The notes under the pieces were generated by a model. The model was not told the origin of the DNA and did not search any database. It saw only the letters and a list, made by a program, of their open reading frames with translations. From Betaproteobacteria bacterium (GTDB lineage: Bacteria > Pseudomonadota > Gammaproteobacteria > Burkholderiales > Burkholderiaceae_C), in NCBI GenBank assembly GCA_025354965.1, contig JANXLW010000394.1:1-6235 (forward strand): a DNA stretch of 6,235 bases. The letters are read 5' to 3'. Below are positions 1-5,466 of this stretch, in pieces (within the stretch, counting starts at the first letter, position 1; every line of letters begins with the position of its first letter). The position numbers were made by a program, and so were the translations under genes.

Positions 1-1
1 C

Positions 2-1495
2 AAAGCCACCCGCCACGCCACCTCGGACTGGATGGAAATCGAGAAACAACGGGGTATTTCTGTGGCGTCCTCCGTCATGCAGATGCTGTACCGCGACCAC
101 GTCATCAACCTGCTGGACACCCCCGGCCACAAGGACTTCTCGGAAGACACCTACCGCGTGCTGACCGCCGTCGATTCGGCGCTGATGGTGATCGATGCCG
201 CCAACGGCGTCGAGGCGCAGACGCGGCGCCTGATCGAAGTCTGCCGCCAGCGCAACACGCCGATCATCACCTTCGTCAACAAGATGGACCGCGAAGTGCG
301 CGAGCCGCTGGACATCCTGGACGAGATCGAGCGCGAACTGGGCATGCCCTGCGTGCCGATGACCTGGCCGGTGGGCCAGGGCAAGACCTTCGGCGGCATC
401 GTCAACCTGCGCACGCAGATCATGACGGTGTTCGAGTCGGGCAGCGCGCGCCTGCCGCAGGACTTTGACGCCATGCCGCTGACCAACCAGGAGGCCTTGT
501 TCAAGCGCTTCGGCCACGAGTGGACCACCGCCATGGAGAGCATGGAACTGGCCACCGGCGCCTCGCCGGCCTGGGACCGCGAAGCCTTCCTGGCCGGCAA
601 ACAGACGCCGGTGTTCTTCGGTTCCGGCGTCAACAACTTCGGCGTCATGGAAGTGCTGGAAGCGCTGGTCGATCTGGCGCCGCCGCCGCAGCCGCGCACC
701 AGTTCGCTGCTCGTCAACAAGCAGCCGGTGATACGCGAAGTTCAGCCCGAGGACGAGTTCTTCTCCGGCGTCGTGTTCAAGGTGCAGGCCAATATGGACC
801 CCTCGCACCGCGACCGCATTGCCTTCGTCCGCATGGCCTCGGGCAAGTACACGCCGGGCATGAAACTGAAAGTCATGCGCACCGGCAAAGAGCTGCGCCC
901 GACCAGCGTGGTGACCTTCATGAGCCAGCGACGCGAGGCCGTCAACGAGGCCTATGCCGGCGACATCGTCGGCTTTACCACGCACGGCGGCGTGCAACTG
1001 GGCGACACCATCACCGACGGTTCGGTCAATCTGCAGTTCACTGGCCTGCCGTTCTTCGCACCGGAGCTGTTCATGACCGTGGTGCTGAAAAATCCGCTGC
1101 GCACCAAGCAGTTGCAGCAAGGCCTGGCACAGCTGGGTGAAGAGGGTGCGATTCAGGTGTTTAGACCCGAGATCGGCGGCAATATGCTGCTCGGTGCGGT
1201 GGGACAACTGCAGTTTGAAGTGGTACAGCACCGCCTCAAAGGCGAGTACGACGCCGACATCCGGCTGGAAGGCAGCCAGTACACCGGCGCGCGCTGGATC
1301 AGCGCCGACACGCCGGCCGAACTGAAGACCTTTTGCGACGCCTACCCAATGCGCATGGCGCGCGACGCCGCCAACACGCTGGCCTTTTTGTGCACTTCGC
1401 CGTATGACGTGCGCCTGGCGCAGGAGCGCTTCTCCAAGATCCACTTCCACCCGCTGCGCGAACACGCCGGGCTGGCGCTGCAAAGTGCCGGTTAA
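2..1495 (+). CDS. prfC: Peptide chain release factor 3 (RF3), 5'-truncated by window edge
   Basis: RF3 is a translational GTPase that removes RF1/RF2 from the ribosome after peptide release. The reading frame is open from base 2, ten codons before the first ATG (position 32), so the gene enters from outside the window. Visible GTPase motifs are the switch I region EKQRGIS, the G3 motif DTPGHKDFSEDTYR (from base 116) and the G4 motif NKMD (bases 278-289). The P-loop and about 50 N-terminal residues lie off the edge. The remaining 497 codons cover the rest of the G domain and RF3 domains II and III, with family-typical segments ITPVFFG-like (QTPVFFGSG), ANMDPSHRDR, FAPELF, EEGAIQVFRP, GAVGQLQFEV and, at the end, RLAQERF. 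The order and spacing match E. coli RF3 as I remember it, which separates it from EF-G and TypA. The C-terminus is complete and ends in TAA immediately before the next gene. Confidence 0.97.
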   Translation, partial: KATRHATSDWMEIEKQRGISVASSVMQMLYRDHVINLLDTPGHKDFSEDTYRVLTAVDSALMVIDAANGVEAQTRRLIEVCRQRNTPIITFVNKMDREVREPLDILDEIERELGMPCVPMTWPVGQGKTFGGIVNLRTQIMTVFESGSARLPQDFDAMPLTNQEALFKRFGHEWTTAMESMELATGASPAWDREAFLAGKQTPVFFGSGVNNFGVMEVLEALVDLAPPPQPRTSSLLVNKQPVIREVQPEDEFFSGVVFKVQANMDPSHRDRIAFVRMASGKYTPGMKLKVMRTGKELRPTSVVTFMSQRREAVNEAYAGDIVGFTTHGGVQLGDTITDGSVNLQFTGLPFFAPELFMTVVLKNPLRTKQLQQGLAQLGEEGAIQVFRPEIGGNMLLGAVGQLQFEVVQHRLKGEYDADIRLEGSQYTGARWISADTPAELKTFCDAYPMRMARDAANTLAFLCTSPYDVRLAQERFSKIHFHPLREHAGLALQSAG

Positions 1496-2335
1496 GTGAT
1501 GCGCCCACTTTCCGACTGGCCCATTGACGCCCGGCGCCATCTGGCAGGGGTATTTACCGACATCGATGACACGCTGACCAGCCACGGCGCCATCACGCCC
1601 GCCGCCTTGCAGGCGCTGGCCAAGCTCAAGGCAGCGGGCCTGATCGTGATTGCCATCACCGGACGGCCGATCGGCTGGTGCGAACCCTTCATGGCGGGCA
1701 GCAACGCCCTCCCCTGGCCGGTGGATGCGATGGTGGCCGAGAACGGCGCGGTCGCCTTCGTTAGAGGGCAAAACGGCCTGCAACACTCATCGGATGTGCG
1801 TGAACCCCTCTTCAAACTGTATCAACAGGACGCCACCACACGTGCCGACAACGCGCTGCGCATGGCCCAGGTAGCCCGGCAGGTGCTGCGCGAAGTGCCC
1901 GGCGCCATGCTCAGCCGTGACCGCGGCGGACGTGAGACCGACCTGGCATTCGATTACAACGAATTCAATACCCTGGGACCGGAGGCGGTGGCCCGGATCA
2001 TGGCCCTGCTGCAGTCGCACGGCATGCACACCTCGGTCAGCAGCATCCATGTCCACGGTTGCTTTGGCAACTTCAACAAATGGCAGGGAGCCTGCTGGAT
2101 CGTCCGCGAACTGCTGGGCCGCGATCTGGCGACCGAGTTGGACCGGTGGGTCTTTGTTGGTGACTCGGGCAACGACCAGGCCATGTTTCAGCATTTTGTA
2201 CACAGCGCAGGGGTCGCCAATATCGCGGCCTTTGCGCCCGGCATGCGCTACCTGCCGCACTACGTGACACCGTCCGCACGCGGTGCCGGATTTGCCGAAG
2301 TGGCGCGCGTCATTCTCACAGCACGTCAAAGCTGA
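1496..2335 (+). CDS. HAD-IIB family phosphatase, possibly sugar-phosphate type
   Basis: This is a haloacid-dehalogenase-superfamily hydrolase of about 279 residues. Counting from the GTG at 1496, motif I is TDIDDTLT (nucleophile D22, acid/base D24), motif II is ITGRP (T55), the motif III lysine is probably K195 in GNFNKWQG, and motif IV is GDSGND (222-227) binding magnesium. The large insert between motifs II and III (about residues 80-190) is the type IIB cap, as in Cof-like, sucrose-phosphate and mannosyl-3-phosphoglycerate phosphatases. All catalytic residues are present, so the enzyme should be active; the substrate cannot be read from the sequence, but IIB members usually act on phosphorylated sugars. 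The start is ambiguous: GTG at 1496 touches the prfC stop and an ATG follows in the next codon at 1499. No good Shine-Dalgarno sequence is visible, which suggests translational coupling to prfC. No obvious hairpin terminator follows in the 8 bp before the convergent hsdM remnant. Confidence 0.88.
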   Translation: MMRPLSDWPIDARRHLAGVFTDIDDTLTSHGAITPAALQALAKLKAAGLIVIAITGRPIGWCEPFMAGSNALPWPVDAMVAENGAVAFVRGQNGLQHSSDVREPLFKLYQQDATTRADNALRMAQVARQVLREVPGAMLSRDRGGRETDLAFDYNEFNTLGPEAVARIMALLQSHGMHTSVSSIHVHGCFGNFNKWQGACWIVRELLGRDLATELDRWVFVGDSGNDQAMFQHFVHSAGVANIAAFAPGMRYLPHYVTPSARGAGFAEVARVILTARQS

Positions 2336-2343
2336 AAAAAGCG

Positions 2344-2821
2344 TCAGACTGCGGCGCTGTCCGGGTCCAGATCCACAGCAATCAACCGGAACTGCTCGAG
2401 CGCGGCCTGCAGGTCTTCCACAATTTCTTGCGCGATGACGGCGGGCGGCGGCAGCTTGTCGCTGTCGGCCAGCGAATCGTCCTTGAGCCAGAAGATATGC
2501 AGACTGGCCTTGTCGCGCGCCATCAGCTCGTCATAGCCGTAGGCGCGCCAGCGGCCGTCGGGATTGGCGGCGCTCCAGGTGGCCTGCCGGCGATTACGGT
2601 TGGCGGCGAGGTACATCCTTGGCCAAAAGCGAAGGCCACGCGTAGGCCGCGGGCACGATGCTGGGCTGGTTGTACGGTGGTGCGCTGCGCTCGTCGGCCA
2701 TCTTCAGGAACAGCAGATAAGTGAGCTGTTCCACATAGTCGCCATAACTCATGCCGTCGTCGCGCAGCACGTTGCAGTAGTTCCAGAGTTTCTGGACCAG
2801 GGTGTTGGTGGTGGTGTTCAT
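2344..2821 (-). pseudogene. hsdM: Type I restriction-modification methyltransferase subunit HsdM, internally deleted and frameshifted
   Basis: HsdM is the adenine-N6 methyltransferase subunit of type I restriction systems and is normally about 480-500 residues. Here only its ends remain. The N-terminal piece starts at the ATG at 2821 and reads through an HsdM_N-type segment (QKLWNYCNVLRDDGMSYGDY, YLLFLKMADE, PPYNQPSIVP, SLLAKD) for about 69 codons to about 2615. The sequence then continues in a different frame as the C-terminus (YLAANRNRRQATW, NPDGRWRAYGYDELMARDKA, IFWLKDDSL, EIVEDLQAALEQF) to the TGA at 2344-2346. The whole Rossmann methylase core, including the SAM motif and the NPPF catalytic motif, is missing, about 330 residues. 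The join is a single breakpoint near 2613-2617. In the N-terminal frame translation stops soon after the join. The ATG lies 4 bp after the nucleotidyltransferase stop, suggesting one former operon. The gene cannot encode a working methyltransferase. Confidence 0.88.
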
Positions 2822-2825
2822 GGGG

Positions 2826-3534
2826 TCACAGGCTTGTGAAGTTGCGCAGCGTAGCGCTGAGCTTTCCCAGTCGGCTCTGGCTGGCTGAGTCGCCCGGCAA
2901 ATGGCCGGCCAGAGTGGCTTCAAAGTCTGCACTGGCAAACAGCGTGGTGAACTCCCTGTGCCAGATAGGCACGCAGTTCCACTGACATGGCCCTGCATTC
3001 GTCCAACAGCTCCGGGCGGCGGTCGCTGACCGTGATGATGTCTTCCATGTCGTGGCTCCCCAAATAGTCGGGTTGGCCGCTGGCGTCTTTGCCTCGATCC
3101 TTAAATGCCTCCAGCTTGGTGGCAATGAAAACGGGCGCGGCAATCAGCTTGATGGTTTGGCCCGAGGGCAGCGTCACTGGTCGCGCCGTGGCTATGGCCA
3201 GTGGATACCAACGGTTGGCAAAGCCCAATATGTCCTTGACGGTTGGCATCACATCCAGGGTGACGTTTTTGTAAACCCATCGGCAGATGGGCGCAGCGGG
3301 CCGCATGTCGTTGCTGAAGCCTTGCGCCCGCACACGGGACTCCACGGCGTGATAGTCGTGCGCGGTGAGGGCTTGGGCCACGATGTCTACGTCTTCGGTA
3401 ATGCGAATCCGGTCCGGGCGGACCTGTGTCAGCAACAAGCCGGTGGCACAACCGCCGACAAACACCACATCATCACAAACCGGCCCCAGCGCGTGGGCCA
3501 CCAGCTCCAGGATGGCAAGGTTGGGGTTACTCAT
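2826..3534 (-). pseudogene. AbiEii/AbiGii-type nucleotidyltransferase, C-terminal frameshift
   Basis: This resembles the nucleotidyltransferase (toxin) family of AbiE-like abortive infection systems. The fold's signature is visible: GGCATG (residues 27-32) followed by the metal-binding pair in EDVDIV (D48, D50). Further family-typical stretches are PICRWVYKNVTLDVMPT, ILGFANRWYP, ATKLEAFKDRGK and SHDMEDI. The frame runs from ATG 3534, but after residue 192 (LRAYLA) it shifts and would end at 2920 after 12 unrelated residues. The proper C-terminus (REFTTLFASADF, GHLPGDSASQSRL) continues in the next frame to the TGA at 2826-2828. Removing one base near 2958 restores a protein of about 235 residues, the usual length for the family. 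The active-site half is intact, so the truncated 204-residue product might still fold; whether it is active is unknown. The start lies 9 bp after the upstream helix-turn-helix gene, with no clear ribosome binding site, suggesting coupled translation. Confidence 0.8.
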
Positions 3535-3543
3535 GGTGGTGCG

Positions 3544-4098
3544 TCATTTCAGCCGCTCTTCCAACAAGGCACGGGCAATTTCCCGCTCACGCGCCTGGCC
3601 GATGCGCAGCGCGTCAAACAACGCCAGCAAGGCGTACAGCGTCGAGTCTGCTTGCGCGGCCAGCGGCAGCTTCGGATACAGCGGCAGCAGCGTGTTCCCC
3701 CGCGTCGGACCGTCGGCGTGCGGCCACACCGGTGGCAGCTCGTTATCTTGCATCAGTTTCGACTTGAGCGGCTCCACCGCATTGGCCGTGGGGAACCCTA
3801 CCGTGACCTCGCCGCGCACCGCCGGAAAGAAGTAGGCCGCGCCTTGCAGCACCAACGGCCTGAATGCGGGCATGACCAGTGCAGGCGTGCCGTTCACCTC
3901 TGTCAGCAAGCGTGCGCCGGACAGCCGCACCAGACAGGCATGGGCCTCGAACTGCGACATTTGCATGGCCCGCGCCAGTTCGGCATAAGGCATTTTTTGC
4001 CCCTCCAAACAAACCAACTTGAACGCCATGGCCAAATCCTGTGGCTTGAGCGACCATTGCGCGTGGCTAAGGCGAGATTTGATTCCAGTAGAGCTCAT
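3544..4098 (-). CDS. Helix-turn-helix protein partnered with AbiEii-like nucleotidyltransferase (putative antitoxin/regulator)
   Basis: This intact reading frame encodes a 184-residue protein from the ATG at 4098 (an in-frame ATG at 4134 would add 12 residues of unconvincing sequence, so I prefer the inner start). Near the N-terminus, LKPQDLAMAFKLVCLEG, YAELARAMQMSQFEAHACLV and RLSGARLL read as a winged-helix/MarR-like DNA-binding domain. The remainder holds a distinct conserved-looking region (GAAYFFPAVRGEVTVGFPTA, ELPPVWPH, LPLYPKLP, ALLALFDALRIGQAREREIA) whose function I do not know. Proteins of this shape are, to my recollection, found directly upstream of AbiEii-type nucleotidyltransferases, so an antitoxin or autorepressor role is the natural inference; it is not the standard AbiEi sequence. 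It sits 9 bp ahead of the nucleotidyltransferase. Its start has no Shine-Dalgarno sequence, and a TACAAT box 7 bp upstream suggests a leaderless transcript. GCATAC repeats just upstream could be its operators. Confidence 0.72.
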   Translation of the reverse strand: MSSTGIKSRLSHAQWSLKPQDLAMAFKLVCLEGQKMPYAELARAMQMSQFEAHACLVRLSGARLLTEVNGTPALVMPAFRPLVLQGAAYFFPAVRGEVTVGFPTANAVEPLKSKLMQDNELPPVWPHADGPTRGNTLLPLYPKLPLAAQADSTLYALLALFDALRIGQAREREIARALLEERLK

Positions 4099-4105
4099 GC
4101 GTCGT

Positions 4106-4111
4106 ATTGTA
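4106..4111 (-). promoter_or_regulatory. Candidate -10 box of the helix-turn-helix/nucleotidyltransferase operon
   Basis: On the minus strand this reads TACAAT, one base from the sigma-70 consensus TATAAT. It ends 7 bp before the ATG at 4098, so the transcript would begin at or next to the start codon (leaderless). No good -35 hexamer lies at the right distance; the hexamer 17 bp upstream, ATGTAT, matches poorly. The call therefore rests on the -10 box and its position alone. Confidence 0.35.
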
Positions 4112-4116
4112 TTCAG

Positions 4117-4164
4117 TTTGCATACCGCATACATATGAATTTATGCAATCTGCATTTTGCATAC
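4117..4164. repeat. GCATAC direct repeats and dyad: candidate operator
   Basis: TTTGCATAC occurs twice exactly (4117-4125 and 4156-4164), and its core GCATAC a third time at 4127-4132, all in the same orientation. The second and third cores start 32 bp apart, close to three helical turns. Between them lies a perfect inverted repeat, ATGCA-ATC-TGCAT (4143-4155). The cluster lies in an AT-rich gap between divergent genes and overlaps the region expected for the minus-strand promoter, as an operator bound by the helix-turn-helix protein would. Which protein binds is inferred, not shown. The rest of the gap (4165-4279) holds no gene I can support. Confidence 0.45.
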
Positions 4165-4267
4165 GCGACGCTGTTGCCAGACAGCCCAAATATGCAGGCA
4201 AGCTATGTCGCATGACAAATGACTCGTACTTTTGTGCCAGGCAGTGATTCAGGTTTGTACATGATGG

Positions 4268-4273
4268 TAATAT
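4268..4273 (+). promoter_or_regulatory. Candidate -10 box of the brnT operon
   Basis: TAATAT lies six bases before the ATG at 4280, so transcription would start at the start codon itself and the message would be leaderless, which fits the lack of any Shine-Dalgarno sequence before brnT. TGTACA (4256-4261, palindromic) and ATACA (4272-4276) flank the box and could be part of a repressor site, as brnTA operons are usually autoregulated by the antitoxin. No convincing -35 hexamer is visible. Confidence 0.3.
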
Positions 4274-4279
4274 ACATAA

Positions 4280-4579
4280 ATGATTGACCTGAGCCAGATC
4301 ACCGGGTTCGACTGGGACGACGGCAACGCGCGCAAGAACGAGAAACATGGCGTTTCCATGACCGAAGCAGAGCAAGTGTTCTTCAATGCGCCCCTGCTGC
4401 TTGTGGAAGACGCTACCCACAGCGAGGATGAGCCGCGATTTCACGCGCTGGGTAAAACCGACGCGGGGCGCCCGTTGCACATTGCCTTCACCCTGCGTCA
4501 ATCGGGCGGGTTGATCCGAGTGATATCAGCCAGAGACATGCACCGAAAGGAGCGAGCCTTTTATGAACAAGCCGACTAA
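4280..4579 (+). CDS. brnT: BrnT family toxin (RelE-fold ribonuclease) of a type II toxin-antitoxin system
   Basis: This 99-residue protein matches the BrnT (DUF497) pattern in length and motifs: FDWDDGNARKNEKHGVSM (residues 10-27), the EAEQVF helix, DEPRFHALGKTDAGRPL with its conserved R53-F54 and ALG turn, and the closing RVISARDMHRKER (80-92). Known BrnT proteins have a RelE-like fold and cleave RNA to arrest growth; the arginines and lysine of the closing strand and helix are the sort of basic residues needed for this, and I see no missing block. The stop overlaps the antitoxin start by 17 bp, giving toxin-first gene order as is normal for this family. There is no Shine-Dalgarno sequence before the ATG, so translation may be leaderless. 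The gene appears intact, unlike its minus-strand neighbours, and points in the opposite direction to them. Confidence 0.88.
   Translation: MIDLSQITGFDWDDGNARKNEKHGVSMTEAEQVFFNAPLLLVEDATHSEDEPRFHALGKTDAGRPLHIAFTLRQSGGLIRVISARDMHRKERAFYEQAD
4546..4552 (+). promoter_or_regulatory. Ribosome binding site of the antitoxin gene
   Basis: AAAGGAG lies inside the end of brnT, 10 bp before the ATG at 4563. It supports that start and allows the antitoxin to be translated independently and strongly, whereas brnT has no such site. This fits the need for antitoxin excess. Confidence 0.7.
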
Positions 4580-4829
4580 GGCCATTCCAAAATTCGCCAA
4601 CGAAGCGCAAGAGCGCGCGTACTGGGAGTCGCACGACTCCACCGACCATCTGGATTGGTCCAAGGCCAAGAAGGCCACATTGCCCAACTTGAAGCCCACC
4701 ACCAAAACCATTTCGCTGCGGCTGCCGCAGCATTTGCTCGACTCCCTGAAAGTGGCCGCCAACGCCCGCGACGTGCCCTACCAGTCGCTGATCAAGGTTT
4801 GGCTGCAGGAGAAATTGCACAGTCAATGA
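4563..4829 (+). CDS. CopG/BrnA-type ribbon-helix-helix antitoxin
   Basis: The 88-residue product should neutralise the BrnT toxin encoded just upstream and repress the shared operon. The N-terminal half (FANEAQERAYWESHDSTDHL, residues 11-30, then DWSKAKKA) is the toxin-contacting segment typical of the CopG_antitoxin group. The C-terminal part (TKTISLRLPQHLLDSLKVAA, residues 47-66, then RDVPYQSLIKVWLQEKL) is a ribbon-helix-helix DNA-binding domain: a short beta strand with alternating T-I-L-L contacts followed by two helices. The start is fixed by a strong ribosome binding site at 4546-4552. The gene overlaps brnT by 17 bp and ends 9 bp from the stop of the convergent AlbA_2 remnant, with no clear terminator between. 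The family is closer to the CopG antitoxins paired with BrnT than to the classical Brucella BrnA, so I leave the symbol empty. It appears intact. Confidence 0.85.
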   Translation: MNKPTKAIPKFANEAQERAYWESHDSTDHLDWSKAKKATLPNLKPTTKTISLRLPQHLLDSLKVAANARDVPYQSLIKVWLQEKLHSQ

Positions 4830-4838
4830 GGCGGCGTT

Positions 4839-5141
4839 TCAGCGCACCCCAAAAATCCAGCCTTCCAAATCCGCCACGGCGCGCTCGGCCACTGTGAGCG
4901 GCGGGGCGAAGAAGCCGGCCAGCGCGCCCTGTGCGGCCATGCTGCCTTCCAACTGCGCCGTCACCACCGCCTGCACCGCCATCTTGTCCAACTTGGTATA
5001 GCGTTCGCCAAAGCGCAGGCGCAGCGCACGGTCCACTTCATCCGGTATCAAGCTGACCATGGGCAACACCAGCTTCACGCGGTCCGGCTGCATAGATTCT
5101 TCCAACCGGGGCGAGCGCCAATGCTGCAACCGCCAGCCGGC
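4839..5141 (-). pseudogene. Fragment of an AlbA_2/RecG-like ATP-binding regulator (C-terminal region), with unrecognised tail
   Basis: From about 5141 to 4944 the minus strand reads AGWRLQHWRSPRLEES, PDRVKLVLPMVSLIPDEVDR, ALRLRFGERYTKL and VQAVVTAQLEG. I recognise this as the region just before the C-terminal winged helix in AlbA_2 (schlafen-type) ATP-binding proteins of the COG2865 kind. Those proteins are about 400-550 residues; here there is no AlbA_2 domain, no ATPase part and no start codon of its own. The following winged helix is also missing. Instead the frame runs on for about 35 residues (AAQGALAGFFAPPLTVAERA, then VADLEGWIFGVR) that I cannot assign, ending at the TGA at 4839-4841; this is probably another fragment joined by deletion. 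The frame stays open upstream through the AT-rich segment to an ATG at 5270, but that part looks non-protein-like (many Lys, Ser and Cys). I treat it as a relic. Confidence 0.6.
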
Positions 5142-5260
5142 TCGAATTTTGTTCGACTGGGACGTTTTGCGCTTAAACACGCAACCCTTTGATTTATATG
5201 TACTTTTCAAAACTTGGCAGGACAAATTCGGTTTGCGTTTAAGCACTTTCGCAAACCCCA
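5142..5260. repeat. AT-rich segment with related stem-loops, between two gene fragments
   Basis: This 119-bp stretch is much richer in A and T than its surroundings and fits exactly between two AlbA_2-like fragments. It holds three inverted repeats: TCGAA-TTTTG-TTCGA (5142-5156), TTGCG-n8-CGCAA (5167-5184) and a perfect 8-bp stem GGTTTGCG-n12-CGCAAACC (5230-5257). The last two are related: 5164-5180 and 5230-5246 agree at 14 of 17 positions. Their cores GCTTAAAC (5171-5178) and GTTTAAGC (5237-5244) are exact reverse complements. It may be a former intergenic region or the remnant of a small mobile element. I see no gene in it. Confidence 0.5.
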
Positions 5261-5466
5261 TTAGGCCCAAAACGGCAAGTACCGCGCATAGCGGGTCGAG
5301 GTCGTCTCCGATTCATCGGCCTTGATCAGACCCGCCTCTTTTGCCGCGCCTATCACTTGAGACGCGATCACCGTTTTGTCCTCACCCAGCCCAAACCGCA
5401 GCCGCAGGGACTGGTTGGACATGCGTTGATTGGTCACGTACATCAGGCAACAATGTTGATAGCAGT
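5261..5466 (-). pseudogene. C-terminal fragment of an AlbA_2-domain ATP-binding protein (winged-helix end)
   Basis: About 67 codons remain, reading CYQHCCLMYVTNQRMSNQSL, RLRFGLGEDKTVIASQVIGA, AKEAGLIKADES and RYARYLPFWA before the TAA at 5261-5263. This is the winged-helix end of AlbA_2 (schlafen-like) putative transcriptional regulators, which typically close with a YVPFWA-like motif, and which often occur beside type I restriction genes. The N-terminal AlbA_2 and ATPase domains, several hundred residues, are gone. The ATG at 5443 is only an internal methionine, since the family similarity extends upstream to about 5466, where the frame runs into unrelated sequence and meets a stop at 5501-5503. 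A product of this fragment would lack any start signal of its own. It seems to derive from a different paralogue, or a different part, than the fragment at 4944-5141. Confidence 0.62.

Noticed and set aside
520..1140. Alternative-frame ORF (206 codons) within prfC
   Set aside because: It lies wholly inside the convincing RF3 frame and its Arg/Ala/His-rich product is a frame shadow.
1787..2329. 180-codon antisense ORF in the HAD gene
   Set aside because: All HAD motifs are on the plus strand; the antisense product has no recognisable features.
4117..4164. CRISPR array
   Set aside because: The repeats are only 6-9 bp, unevenly spaced, and there are no spacers of regular length or cas genes.
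3052..4215. A 387-codon open frame on the plus strand, antisense to the nucleotidyltransferase and helix-turn-helix genes
   Set aside because: Its translation is rich in Gln, Arg, Gly and His with no domain pattern, as expected of the reverse strand of GC-rich genes, while the minus-strand frames show clear family motifs.
5164..5257. Integron attC-type recombination site
   Set aside because: The size and inverted cores are suggestive, but the conserved GTTRRRY and RYYYAAC boxes are absent.
5142..5270. Coding extension from ATG 5270 giving a 143-residue protein with the AlbA_2-like fragment
   Set aside because: The first 43 residues are Lys/Ser/Cys-rich and derive from the AT-rich hairpin segment; there is no ribosome binding site fit and no family resemblance before about 5141.
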